Of a stretch of 64,000 nucleotides of DNA, positions 44,773 to 53,609 are shown piece after piece. Numbering within the stretch: the first letter of the stretch is position 1; each line of letters begins with the position of its first letter. The notes under the pieces are model-generated. The model searched no databases. It was not told where the DNA came from and worked only from the letters and a program-made list of their open reading frames with translations. Origin of the DNA: UBA1447 sp964627535 (GTDB taxonomy: Bacteria > Bacillota > Clostridia > Oscillospirales > Acutalibacteraceae); NCBI GenBank assembly GCA_964627535.1, contig CAZVJW010000014.1:14154-78153 (forward strand), written 5' to 3'. A program made the position numbers and the translations under genes.

Positions 44773-46089
44773 ATGCCAAAAGATGACGACAGGAGAGACA
44801 AGCAGGTTGTATGCTCCTTTTGCCATAAAAAACAGGAACAGGTAGACAAGTTGATTGCAGGGCAGGGTGTATATATCTGCAACGAATGTGTTGAACTTTG
44901 TCAGGCAATAATTGAGGAAGACAAGCCACGCAGCCGTAAGACACCCGCAGGGGATAACCTCGATAAAAACCTGCCGAAACCTCAGGTATTAAAAGCTCAG
45001 CTTGACGAATATGTTATCGGGCAGGACTTGGCGAAAATAGTCCTGAGTGTTGCTGTTTATAACCACTATAAGCGTATTTATCTGGGCAAGTCCTCGGATA
45101 TCGAAATTCAAAAGAGCAATATCCTGCTTTTGGGGCCCACCGGCGTAGGTAAAACAATGCTGGCGCAAACCCTTGCAAAAATTCTGGATGTGCCGTTTGC
45201 CATTGCCGACGCGACAACACTGACCGAAGCGGGTTATGTGGGTGAGGATGTCGAAAACATACTTCTTAGATTGATTCAAGCTGCCGATTTTGATATTGAA
45301 AAAGCGGAGCGGGGAATAATCTATGTTGATGAAATTGACAAAATAGCCCGAAAATCCGAAAATCCTTCTATTACAAGAGATGTCAGCGGCGAGGGCGTTC
45401 AACAAGCGCTGCTCAAAATACTTGAAGGTACAGTTTCCAATGTTCCGCCGCAAGGCGGACGCAAACATCCGCAGCAAGATTTTATTCAGGTCGATACCTC
45501 GAACATTCTTTTCATTTGCGGCGGTGCTTTTGACGGAATTGAAAAAATTGTCGAAAAGCGCGTCGGCGGTTCTGCACTTGGTTTCGGCGCCGATGTAAAA
45601 AGCAAGAAGGATATGGAAAAGGCAAATATGCTTGCGGGTGTTATTCATCAGGATTTGGTTAAGTTCGGACTGATTCCGGAACTCGTCGGCAGACTGCCTG
45701 TTATCACTACACTCAAAGAACTCGATGCCAAAGCGCTTGTCAGAATTTTGTCGGAACCAAAGAATGCTATCCTTAAGCAGTATCAACTGCTTTTTAACAT
45801 GGATGATGTTGAGTTGGAATTTGAGCCGAAAGCACTTGAAGCCGTAGCGGTTAAAACTCTTGAAAAGAAAACAGGCGCAAGAGGGCTTCGCTCCATGATG
45901 GAGCAGGTGTTAATGCCTATTATGTATGAAATTCCCTCCGACCCATTAATAGAAAGGGTGGCTATCACGGCACAGTGCGTCAATGAAGGTGCGCCGCCGC
46001 TGATTGAGAGAAACCCTAGCAAAAAGCAGGGGGTCATCAGCCAGACATCTTCATTTGTAAAGCCTAAGCAAAAAAACACAGCGGTCTGA
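44773..46089 (+). CDS. clpX: Clp protease ATPase subunit ClpX
   Basis: AAA+ unfoldase feeding ClpP. 438 residues: a zinc domain with C14, C17, C36 and C39, Walker A GPTGVGKT, Walker B IIYVDEIDKIA and the RDVSGEGVQQALLK segment. The 24 C-terminal residues after the AAA+ core are polar and variable. A good terminator follows. Confidence 0.98.
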   Translation: MPKDDDRRDKQVVCSFCHKKQEQVDKLIAGQGVYICNECVELCQAIIEEDKPRSRKTPAGDNLDKNLPKPQVLKAQLDEYVIGQDLAKIVLSVAVYNHYKRIYLGKSSDIEIQKSNILLLGPTGVGKTMLAQTLAKILDVPFAIADATTLTEAGYVGEDVENILLRLIQAADFDIEKAERGIIYVDEIDKIARKSENPSITRDVSGEGVQQALLKILEGTVSNVPPQGGRKHPQQDFIQVDTSNILFICGGAFDGIEKIVEKRVGGSALGFGADVKSKKDMEKANMLAGVIHQDLVKFGLIPELVGRLPVITTLKELDAKALVRILSEPKNAILKQYQLLFNMDDVELEFEPKALEAVAVKTLEKKTGARGLRSMMEQVLMPIMYEIPSDPLIERVAITAQCVNEGAPPLIERNPSKKQGVISQTSSFVKPKQKNTAV

Positions 46090-46103
46090 TTATTTCAGCT
46101 GAA

Positions 46104-46145
46104 CCCCGTTTATGTAAGCATAGACGGGGATTTGTTATTTGTTTT
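46104..46145 (+). terminator. Terminator after clpX
   Basis: CCCCGTTTATG / CATAGACGGGG stem (one G-T pair), followed by TTTGTTATTTGTTTT. Confidence 0.85.
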
Positions 46146-46172
46146 GCATATATTTTAGGATTATGATAAAAT
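46144..46172 (+). promoter_or_regulatory. Promoter of the secreted esterase gene
   Basis: TTGCAT, a 17-nt spacer, TAAAAT with an extended TGA. Confidence 0.6.
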
Positions 46173-46219
46173 AATTTCAGCGGAATTCTCTGCCGAAATA
46201 CAAATGGAAGGAAATTATC

Positions 46220-47068
46220 ATGAAAAAGCTTACACTCAAAATGTTTTCTTTGCTGCTCACCCTTGCATTTGTAAAGGATGCTTATATCGTTGTCCAAAAC
46301 TTTTACGAATCCGCTTTTTTCGAGTCATCATCGGTTCAGGTGGTTGAGGTTAACCGTGAATTCGCGAAGTTTCCCGACACCTTCAAGGGTTACATTTACA
46401 AGGACAGCAATTATAAATCGGATCTGTATTTCAGAATTTGTTTGCCCGCCGGTTATAACGAAACGAAACAATATCCGGTCATAGTCTTTTTGCATGGTTC
46501 CGGCGAATGCGGGGACGATAACAACCATCAGCTTTCCAGTGCATGGTTTGACGCGCTTGCCAAAAACGTTGCGGCTTGTGATGATACAAACCCCTGCATT
46601 TTTGTGGTGCCGCAGTGCCCTTCGGACAGTGAATGGAGCAACGGCGCGTTGAAAGAACAAAATATGTTAAAACAGATTAAAGATTTCGTTATAAAAGGTA
46701 TTGAAAAGAATTACAGCGTGGATACGGACAGGCTTTACTTAACCGGGTTTTCAATGGGCGGTATCGGTACATGGAGCCTTCTCGGCAAATACCCCGATCT
46801 GTTTGCGGCAGCGGTGCCGGTCTCAGGCGCCGGCAACCCGCTTTTGGCGTTTATGATGAAAGATGTGCCTGTTTGGGCTGCGCACAGTTTGTTTGACAAA
46901 TCCGTACCTTCCATCGGCAGTATTATGATGGTGGAAGCCTTGAAAGCAATCAAAGGCAATATTAAATACACGCAATACAATGGCAGTGACTATGGGCATT
47001 CTGATGCCGCGGTTGCAATGTTTTCCTCACCGGAACTTTACACATGGCTGTTTGCGCAGAATAAATAA
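46220..47068 (+). CDS. Exported alpha/beta-hydrolase (esterase/peptidase-like)
   Basis: 282 residues with an N-terminal hydrophobic segment (about 5-25, possible signal anchor). Typical hydrolase layout: VIVFLHGSGECGDDN (oxyanion), the nucleophile elbow TGFSMGGIGTW (GxSxG), the likely Asp in AAHSLFDKSVP, the likely His in SDYGHSDA. It is of the esterase D/PHB-depolymerase-like kind. Substrate unknown. It is inserted between clpX and lon, with its own promoter. Confidence 0.82.
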   Translation: MKKLTLKMFSLLLTLAFVKDAYIVVQNFYESAFFESSSVQVVEVNREFAKFPDTFKGYIYKDSNYKSDLYFRICLPAGYNETKQYPVIVFLHGSGECGDDNNHQLSSAWFDALAKNVAACDDTNPCIFVVPQCPSDSEWSNGALKEQNMLKQIKDFVIKGIEKNYSVDTDRLYLTGFSMGGIGTWSLLGKYPDLFAAAVPVSGAGNPLLAFMMKDVPVWAAHSLFDKSVPSIGSIMMVEALKAIKGNIKYTQYNGSDYGHSDAAVAMFSSPELYTWLFAQNK

Positions 47069-47095
47069 GAATGGCGGTTCAATAGTTTGCATAAT

Positions 47096-47136
47096 AAAGG
47101 CAGTAAGCGGATTTATATTATTCGCCTGCTGCCTTT
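47096..47136 (+). terminator. Terminator-like hairpin after the esterase gene
   Basis: AAAGGCAG / CTGCCTTT outer stem with an inner GCG/CGC stem; no clear T-run beyond the stem. Confidence 0.45.
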
Positions 47137-47193
47137 AAATTGTGTCGAAAGAATGAATTTCTTATGCAACAAGGAAATTCTCTGTACTTTCGG

Positions 47194-47222
47194 TTGACTG
47201 TAAGGACGCTAAGCGATATAAT
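47194..47222 (+). promoter_or_regulatory. Promoter of lon
   Basis: TTGACT (47194-47199), a 17-nt spacer and a perfect TATAAT (47217-47222). Confidence 0.8.
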
Positions 47223-47230
47223 ATTTTGAT

Positions 47231-47260
47231 AAGGGAAATGGTTTGTATTTTGTTTCCCTT
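47231..47260 (+). promoter_or_regulatory. Inverted repeat in the lon leader
   Basis: AAGGGAAA-N14-TTTCCCTT, a perfect 8-bp inverted repeat beginning at about the transcription start and ending immediately before the CAGGAG ribosome site. It could be an operator or an RNA stem affecting ribosome access. It is not CIRCE and not an obvious CtsR box. Confidence 0.5.
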
Positions 47261-47274
47261 CAGGAGATGGTTCT

Positions 47275-49689
47275 ATGAAAAAAAATGAAACAAAGCCTCT
47301 TGCAATGCCGATTGTGGCTCTGCGGGGATTGGTCGTATTTCCGGATATGCGTTTGCACTTTGATGTCGGCAGAAGCAAATCCGTCGTCGCGTTAAGGGCA
47401 GCCATGGCAGGCAATCAAGAGGTTTTTCTGGTAACACAAAAGGATATTATTGATGATGACCCGGATATAAACGACCTTTATAAAGTAGGGGTTGTTGCCA
47501 CTGTTAAACAGGTGCTTAAACTTCAGGGCAGCGAAAATGTCCGTGTCGCCGTTGAAGGCGTTTATAGGGCGAAAACGACGGGAATTATAATGGACAAGCC
47601 ATACTTGCAAGGTTCTGTAAGGCGTTGTCAGGATGTAAAAATCAAAACGCAGGATGGCGAGTATGCGGAGGCTCTTGTCCGCCACGCCAAGGATATTTTC
47701 AACGATTACTCGGCAGCGGCTCCTCAGCTCCCGCCGGATTTAGTTTTGGCTGTTATTGCGGAAAAAAGACCGGGTGAGCTTGCTGATTTTATCGCAGGTA
47801 ATATTGTTCTTGAATATTCCGACAGGCAGCTGATTTTGGAGCAGCTTAATCCTTTGAAAAGGCTTGAAATGCTCTGCGTTCTTTTGGAAAGAGAAGGCAA
47901 GCTGCTGAAGCTTGAGGATGATATTCATACGCATGTACAGGAGCAGATTGACCAAAACCAGCGGGAATATTATTTGCGTGAACAGCTCAAGGCTATATCA
48001 GGCGAACTGAACGAAGGTTCATCGCCGGAGAGCGATGTGGAAAATTACAGAGAGCAGATTGAAAAGCTTGGTCTTGAAGAAGACACCCGCAAAAAACTTT
48101 TGCGGGAATGCGACCGTCTGGAGCGGGTTTCTGCGCAATCTCCCGAATCGGGGGTTATCAGAAACTATATTGAAACATGCCTTTCCCTGCCATGGAACAA
48201 GCTTACCGTGGATAAACTGGACTTAATCCATGCCCGAAAGGTGCTTGACAATGACCATTACGGGCTCGAGAAGGTGAAGGACAGAATCATCGAAATGCTT
48301 GCTGTGCGCAAACTGTCGCCTGATATAAAAGGTCAGATTATTTGCCTCGTGGGACCTCCCGGTGTTGGCAAAACTTCGGTCGCCCGCTCCATCGCGCGGG
48401 CTATGGGGCGCAAATATGTGAGAATTTCTTTGGGTGGTATCCACGACGAAGCCGAGATAAGGGGTCACCGCAAAACCTATATCGGCTCCATGCCGGGCCG
48501 GATTATTAACGCCATGCAGCAGGCCGGCACGAGTAATCCGCTTATCCTTTTAGATGAAGTGGACAAGCTCAGCAGCAGTTATAACGGCGATCCGTCCTCG
48601 GCGCTTCTGGAGGTTTTAGACGGCGAGCAGAATTTCTCCTTCCGCGACCATTATATCGAGCTGCCGTTCGATTTAAGCCGCGTACTGTTTATCACAACGG
48701 CAAATATGCGGGATAATATTCCGGCACCTCTGCTTGACAGGATGGAGACTATCGAGCTTGGTAGCTATACACACGAGGAAAAATATAATATAGCTAAAAA
48801 ACATCTTGTTCCGAAGCAGGCGAAACGACATGGATTGTCGAGCAGGAGATTTAAAATTACCGATGACGCATTGCATCTTTTAATACAAGGTTACACAAAA
48901 GAAGCGGGTGTTCGTAAATTGGAGCAGGAAATTGCGGCGATTTTCCGCAAGGCTGCGGTGAAGGTTGCCAACGGAGAAAAAAAGGTAGCTTTCAAGGCGG
49001 AGGATTTAGATGAGGTTTTGGGTGCTGTTAAATATAAGGATGAAAAGCCGGAAGCGATGAATGAACCGGGGGTTGTCAACGGGCTTGCATGGACCTCTGT
49101 CGGAGGCGAGATGATGCAAATTGAGGTTGCGGTGCTGGACGGAACGGGAAAACTGGAACTGACCGGTTCCTTGGGTGATGTGATGAAGGAATCCGCAAAA
49201 GCAGCACTGAGCTACATCAGGTCAAGAGCTGAAGTGCTTAAAATTGACAAGCAGTTTTATAAGGATAAAGACATACATATTCATGTACCCGAAGGCGCTG
49301 TCCCGAAAGACGGCCCTTCCGCCGGTGTTACAATTGCGACCGCTTTGGTTTCGGCGCTTACTGGGATACCCGCGCGCGGCGACATCGCTATGACCGGTGA
49401 GATAACCTTGCGGGGCAGAGTTTTGCCAATAGGCGGACTTAAGGAAAAGACGATGGCCGCATATAGGGCGGGTATTAAAACGATTATAATTCCGGAAGAA
49501 AACTTGCCCGACCTGAGAGAGGTCGATAACACCGTCAAAGCTTGTGTCAGCTTCATTTCCGTAAGCAATGTTGATGAGGTTTTTGCTCATGCTTTGGTGC
49601 AGGATATCAGCGTACAAACATGCAGCGATGAAATACCCTTGCCGATTACGGATAACATGATGCGTTCACACACGATTTTAGCGCAGTAA
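47275..49689 (+). CDS. lon: ATP-dependent protease Lon
   Basis: 804 residues: N-terminal substrate-binding domain (AMPIVALRGLVVFPDMRLHFDVGR), Walker A GPPGVGKT, ILLDEVDKL, and a C-terminal Ser-Lys protease domain with KDGPSAGVTIATALVSALTG (catalytic Ser) and GGLKEKTMAAYRAGI (catalytic Lys). Has its own strong promoter with an inverted repeat in the leader, so it is probably stress-regulated separately from ClpXP. Confidence 0.98.
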   Translation: MKKNETKPLAMPIVALRGLVVFPDMRLHFDVGRSKSVVALRAAMAGNQEVFLVTQKDIIDDDPDINDLYKVGVVATVKQVLKLQGSENVRVAVEGVYRAKTTGIIMDKPYLQGSVRRCQDVKIKTQDGEYAEALVRHAKDIFNDYSAAAPQLPPDLVLAVIAEKRPGELADFIAGNIVLEYSDRQLILEQLNPLKRLEMLCVLLEREGKLLKLEDDIHTHVQEQIDQNQREYYLREQLKAISGELNEGSSPESDVENYREQIEKLGLEEDTRKKLLRECDRLERVSAQSPESGVIRNYIETCLSLPWNKLTVDKLDLIHARKVLDNDHYGLEKVKDRIIEMLAVRKLSPDIKGQIICLVGPPGVGKTSVARSIARAMGRKYVRISLGGIHDEAEIRGHRKTYIGSMPGRIINAMQQAGTSNPLILLDEVDKLSSSYNGDPSSALLEVLDGEQNFSFRDHYIELPFDLSRVLFITTANMRDNIPAPLLDRMETIELGSYTHEEKYNIAKKHLVPKQAKRHGLSSRRFKITDDALHLLIQGYTKEAGVRKLEQEIAAIFRKAAVKVANGEKKVAFKAEDLDEVLGAVKYKDEKPEAMNEPGVVNGLAWTSVGGEMMQIEVAVLDGTGKLELTGSLGDVMKESAKAALSYIRSRAEVLKIDKQFYKDKDIHIHVPEGAVPKDGPSAGVTIATALVSALTGIPARGDIAMTGEITLRGRVLPIGGLKEKTMAAYRAGIKTIIIPEENLPDLREVDNTVKACVSFISVSNVDEVFAHALVQDISVQTCSDEIPLPITDNMMRSHTILAQ

Positions 49690-49727
49690 ATACTGTTGAG
49701 AAGCAGCATCTGATTATTTGAAAAGAA

Positions 49728-49815
49728 GTGGAGAAGAAGTGGAGAAGAAGTAGAGAAGAAGTAGAGAAGAAGTAGAGAAGAAGTAGAGAAGAAGTAGAGA
49801 AGAAGTTGGGAAGCG
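49728..49815. repeat. 11-bp tandem array, purine-rich
   Basis: Eight units of 11 bp: GTGGAGAAGAA twice, GTAGAGAAGAA five times, then a degenerate GTTGGGAAGCG. On the minus strand this makes low-complexity reading frames that are not genes. Its first 22 bp (49730-49751) are repeated in inverted orientation at 52271-52292. Confidence 0.9.
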
Positions 49816-49852
49816 AAGTATGGCAAAAACTCCAAAGCGGAACTCCTATCCC

Positions 49853-49915
49853 TTTTCATGACGGAGTCATACTTCTCCATGCTTCCCGTGACGAAGTCAC
49901 ACTTTTCCATTTCTT
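49853..49915. repeat. Two covarying hairpin units between lon and engB
   Basis: Stems ATGAC-gga-GTCAT and GTGAC-gaa-GTCAC in CTTCCC...CACTTCTCC contexts. Same family as 3-89. The remaining part of the gap is only the 11-bp array. Confidence 0.7.
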
Positions 49916-49939
49916 ATCAATTTGCGAAAGGAATACACC

Positions 49940-50527
49940 ATGCAGTTTAACAATTTCGAATTCGAGGCATCATACGGTACCGCAGCGCAGCTGCCCGTTT
50001 CGGTTACTCCGGAAATCGCTTTTGCAGGCCGTTCGAATGTCGGGAAATCGTCGCTTCTGAACAAAATTTTAAACCGTAAAAGTCTTGCGAGAACAAGCTC
50101 TATGCCGGGTAAAACAATAACCGTCAATTTTTTTAAAGGCGACGGCTCAAAGTTTGCGGACTTACCGGGTTACGGTTATGCCAAAGTTTCCCATTCCGAA
50201 AAAAAACGCTGGGCGGAAATGATGGAGGGCTATTTCACCTCCGACAGAAGAATTAATCTTGTTGTTCAGCTAATCGACATGCGCCATAAACCCACAGCGG
50301 AGGATTACGAGATGCTCACGTTCCTGAAAGAAAGCAAAATCAATTTTGTCATCGCAATGACAAAGTGTGACAAGCTTAATAAAACCGAACGTTTGAAACG
50401 CTTGGAGGAACTTGAGGATGAACTGAGCGGGTTCCCCGAAAATAAAAAGATACCTTTCTCGTCCCAAACGGGCGAAGGTGTTGAGGAAATTAAAAAAATA
50501 ATCAGCGATGCGCTGAGTTTATATTAG
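49940..50527 (+). CDS. engB: Ribosome biogenesis GTPase EngB (YsxC/YihA)
   Basis: Essential 50S assembly GTPase. 195 residues with AFAGRSNVGKSSLLN (G1), DLPGYGYAKV (G3) and TKCDKLNK (G4). AAAGGAA precedes the ATG at 49940. It follows lon as in many Firmicutes, but the gap is filled by repeats. Confidence 0.97.
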   Translation: MQFNNFEFEASYGTAAQLPVSVTPEIAFAGRSNVGKSSLLNKILNRKSLARTSSMPGKTITVNFFKGDGSKFADLPGYGYAKVSHSEKKRWAEMMEGYFTSDRRINLVVQLIDMRHKPTAEDYEMLTFLKESKINFVIAMTKCDKLNKTERLKRLEELEDELSGFPENKKIPFSSQTGEGVEEIKKIISDALSLY

Positions 50528-50541
50528 GAGTGTAGAGATTT

Positions 50542-51840
50542 ATGTATGTTTCGGACTGTATACAGATTAACGAAAAAGGTCATCTGACAATAGGCGGATG
50601 CGATACCGTTGAGGCAGCTCAAAAATTCGGTACACCCGCTTATGTTTTTGACGAAGCGGAAATCCGGAATAACTGCCGGGATTTTGTCGGCTCGATTAAT
50701 GAAAATTACGGCGGTAACGGCATGGTGCTTTTTGCGAGCAAAGCCTTTTGCTGTAAAGAGATGTGCCGGATTTGCGCCGATGAAGGTATGGGGCTTGATG
50801 TGGTGTCCGGCGGCGAGCTGTTTACAGCTCTCTCGGTGGATTTTCCGGCAGAAAAAATTTACTTTCACGGCAACAATAAAACCCCGGAAGAACTCAAACA
50901 GGCTGTCGATAATAATGTCGGCAGAATTGTTGTCGATAATATCTTTGAGTTGGAGTCGCTGAATAAAATCGCCGGTGACGCCGGTAAAATTGTCGAGATT
51001 TTATTTCGCATCAAGCCGGGTATTGACGCCCATACGCACGATTTTGTGAAGACCGGCCAAATAGATTCAAAATTCGGCTTCGCGCTTGAAACGGGTGAGG
51101 CGATGCAGGCTGTTAAAAAAGCATTAACGATGGCGAATCTGAAGCTTATCGGAATTCACTGCCATATCGGTTCGCAGATTTTTGACATTGATCCCTTTGA
51201 ATTGGCTGCAAGGGTTATGCTTGATTTTATGGCGCAGGTGAAAGCCGAAACCGGGCATGAACTCGCTGTGCTCAACCTGGGAGGAGGGTTCGGTATTAAA
51301 TACATTCAAACCGACCGGCCCCGCCCCTTTGCGGACTACATGAAGAAAGTTTCGGTTGTCGTGAAGGAGTATTCAGCCGAACTGGGGCTTAAAATGCCGT
51401 TTATCATTATTGAGCCCGGCAGGTCAATTGTCGGCGCGGCGGGCATAACGCTATATACCGTCGGTGCCGTTAAAAAAATACCGGATGTCCGCACTTATAT
51501 TTCCGTTGACGGAGGCATGGGGGATAACCCGCGCTATATTCTTTATCAGGCACATTATGAAATCATCTGCGCCAACAAGGCAAACGAGCCGAGGGAGTGC
51601 ACCGCTACTATAGCAGGCAAATGCTGCGAAAGCGGCGACCTGATTCAGGAGTGGACTTCAGTACAAAGGGTGGAGCCGGGCGACACGCTTGCTGTACTTT
51701 CCACCGGCGCATACAACTATTCAATGGCATCCAATTATAACCGTATCTGCCGCCCGCCGGTTATTTTTGTAAAAGACGGAAAAGCAAGAGTTGTTGTTAA
51801 ACGCGAAACTTACGAGGATATCGCGCATAACGATATATAG
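50542..51840 (+). CDS. lysA: Diaminopimelate decarboxylase
   Basis: Last step of lysine synthesis, a PLP enzyme. 432 residues: the PLP Lys in VLFASKAFCC, HCHIGSQIF, NLGGGFGIKY, the EPGRSIVG phosphate-binding segment, and CCESGDLI from the active site. Ribosome site AGGAGTG. Only 14 nt after engB. No other lysine genes in the window. Confidence 0.97.
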   Translation: MYVSDCIQINEKGHLTIGGCDTVEAAQKFGTPAYVFDEAEIRNNCRDFVGSINENYGGNGMVLFASKAFCCKEMCRICADEGMGLDVVSGGELFTALSVDFPAEKIYFHGNNKTPEELKQAVDNNVGRIVVDNIFELESLNKIAGDAGKIVEILFRIKPGIDAHTHDFVKTGQIDSKFGFALETGEAMQAVKKALTMANLKLIGIHCHIGSQIFDIDPFELAARVMLDFMAQVKAETGHELAVLNLGGGFGIKYIQTDRPRPFADYMKKVSVVVKEYSAELGLKMPFIIIEPGRSIVGAAGITLYTVGAVKKIPDVRTYISVDGGMGDNPRYILYQAHYEIICANKANEPRECTATIAGKCCESGDLIQEWTSVQRVEPGDTLAVLSTGAYNYSMASNYNRICRPPVIFVKDGKARVVVKRETYEDIAHNDI

Positions 51841-51860
51841 GCTTATAGAAAAGCAATAGG

Positions 51861-52125
51861 GAAGTGCGGCTTTGCCGCGGGAAGCGGTTGAAAAGTGCAG
51901 TTTCGCCGCGGGAAGCAATAGGAATTTGAGAAGAGCGACTTCGTCGCGAGAAGCAGTTGAGAAGTGCACCTTTGGTGCGGGAAGAAATAGGGAATTCCTG
52001 AGAAGAGTGACTTCGTCACGAGAAGCATTGCAAAGCACAGCTTTGCTACGAAAAAAATAGGAGATTTCTGAGAAGAGTGACTTCGTCACGGGAAGCGTAG
52101 CAAAGTGCGGCTTTGCCGCGGGAAG
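51861..52125. repeat. Array of eight covarying hairpin units (family 2)
   Basis: Stems in order: GCGGC-ttt-GCCGC, a degraded GCAGT/GCCGC, GCGAC-ttc-GTCGC, GCACC-ttt-GGTGC, GTGAC-ttc-GTCAC, a degraded AGC-ttt-GCT, GTGAC-ttc-GTCAC, GCGGC-ttt-GCCGC. Each is framed by GAAG(A/T)G on the left and G(G/A)GAAG on the right. Orientation is opposite to the copies at 3-89 and 49853-49915. Confidence 0.85.
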
Positions 52126-52270
52126 CAATGGGAGGTTCGATTATTTTTTTCGTTACCCAACATCTTTTCTACTTCTTCTCAATTGCACTCCAACATCATC
52201 TCCGCGATAACCCCCACTTCTTCTCTACCTCTTCCCCACTTCTTTCCAACATCATCTCCATTACACTTCC

Positions 52271-52292
52271 ACTTCTTCTCCACTTCTTCTCC
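52271..52292. repeat. Inverted partner of the 22-bp sequence at 49730-49751
   Basis: The 22 bp here (ACTTCTTCTCC twice) are the exact reverse complement of 49730-49751, so the engB-lysA segment is bracketed by inverted repeats. Confidence 0.85.
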
Positions 52293-52319
52293 ATCATTAT
52301 CAAAATACAGGAGGTAACT

Positions 52320-53609
52320 ATGGGAACCGAACCATTTGTTAAAATTATCGCTCCGGGGGTCCGCCTTTGCGTTGTGCAGACCGACCGTTTTAAAACGGGG
52401 CGTATTTCGCTGTCAATGGCGCTGCCGATGGAAGGCGATATCGCCGCAAATGCGATTCTGCCGTTTGTACTACATCGCTCGTGCCGCAAATATCCGGATT
52501 TTTCGTTCTTAAGCGGACGGCTTGCGGAGCTGTACGGAGCGTCGCTTTCGGCGGGAGTTGCGAAACTGGGTGAAGCACAGCTTATGTCGATTCACCTCAC
52601 CTCCATTGATGACCGTTTTTCTTTAACGGATGAAAGCATCACTCAAAGCTGCACAGAACTGCTGTTGGATTTATTTTTTGACCCCGACCTTGTTGACGGC
52701 TGTTTCGGCGAAGCGGCTGTGCAAAGAGAAAAGCGGATGCTGATTGAAAAAGTGGAAAGCGAGCTCAACGATAAACGGCTTTACGCACTGCGCCGCTGTG
52801 AAGAAATTATGTGCGCCGCTGAAAAATTCGGCCTTGATAAATACGGAACCCGTGAAGACATTGAAGCGCTTGACGGCAAAAGCATTTATAACGCATGGAA
52901 AAATATGCTTAAAACGGCCGTTATTCAAATCGATATGGTTGGCAGCGGCTCAAACGAGGCTGTTGCAGATGCTTTAACAGCGAAGTTCGCCGGGATTGAG
53001 CGCAAACCTGCTGAGATAAAAACCGTTTTTATAACATCGGTAAAAGAGCTGCGCAAGGAAGAGGAAAAACTTCCGGTCAAGCAAGGCAAGCTTGTTTTGG
53101 GCTTTAGGGCGGGGATGGAAAATGAATCGGACGAAGCATCTGCTTTTAAGATAATGACGGATATTTTCGGCGGCGGAACCTATTCAAAACTGTTCAAAAA
53201 TGTCAGGGAAGAAATGAGCCTGTGCTATTATTGCTCCGCCAAACTGGACAGACACAAAGGAGTAATATTTGTCCAAAGCGGCATTGAATTTGAAAAAGCC
53301 GCCTTGGCGACGGAAGAAATTCTGCGCCAGTTTGATGCTGTCAAAGCAGGCGATTTTGAACCCGGAGACCTTGAAGCTTCATTAATGGCGAGATGCGACA
53401 AACTGCGCAGTGTCGAGGATTCACCTGTTGACACAGCTGCCTGGTATGCTTACCAAATTCTTGAGCCGGATATCACAACCCCCGCGCAGGAAGCGGAAGA
53501 AATTAAGCTGGTTACAAAAGAACAGGTAGTTGCCGCAGCAAACAGAGTGTCGCTTGACACGATATATATGCTGTCGGGTACGGGGGAGGATAGCGGAGAT
53601 GAAAATTGA
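52320..53609 (+). CDS. yfmF: M16-like protein YfmF
   Basis: 429 residues, M16 peptidase fold but without the zinc motif: the position of HxxEH reads FVLHRSCRKY, so it is a non-catalytic partner. Such YfmF proteins pair with the catalytic YfmH, encoded next with an 11-nt overlap. GGAGG lies just before the ATG at 52320. The family has been linked to EF-P modification in Bacillus. Confidence 0.9.
   Translation: MGTEPFVKIIAPGVRLCVVQTDRFKTGRISLSMALPMEGDIAANAILPFVLHRSCRKYPDFSFLSGRLAELYGASLSAGVAKLGEAQLMSIHLTSIDDRFSLTDESITQSCTELLLDLFFDPDLVDGCFGEAAVQREKRMLIEKVESELNDKRLYALRRCEEIMCAAEKFGLDKYGTREDIEALDGKSIYNAWKNMLKTAVIQIDMVGSGSNEAVADALTAKFAGIERKPAEIKTVFITSVKELRKEEEKLPVKQGKLVLGFRAGMENESDEASAFKIMTDIFGGGTYSKLFKNVREEMSLCYYCSAKLDRHKGVIFVQSGIEFEKAALATEEILRQFDAVKAGDFEPGDLEASLMARCDKLRSVEDSPVDTAAWYAYQILEPDITTPAQEAEEIKLVTKEQVVAAANRVSLDTIYMLSGTGEDSGDEN

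Larger units (their letters stand above)
51841..52319. other. Gene-free, repeat-filled stretch between lysA and yfmF
   Basis: About 480 bp: the covarying hairpin array (51861-52125), then a pyrimidine-rich, 11-bp-periodic tract (52190-52300, ACTTCTTCTCC units) ending at the GGAGG of the next gene. A frame open through it (from 52113) is low complexity and rejected as coding. Confidence 0.75.

Noticed and set aside
44989..45786. Minus-strand 265-codon frame
   Set aside because: Shadow of clpX.
49587..49910. Minus-strand protein rich in Leu, Phe and Ser
   Set aside because: It is the translation of the 11-bp tandem array plus the end of lon; no ribosome site or family.
51861..52125. CRISPR array or REP cluster of known type
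   Set aside because: Units are unevenly spaced, stems vary, and no spacer-like unique segments of fixed length exist.
52113..52319. N-terminal extension of yfmF
   Set aside because: Low-complexity repeat translation; GGAGG and an ATG at 52320 give the normal family length.
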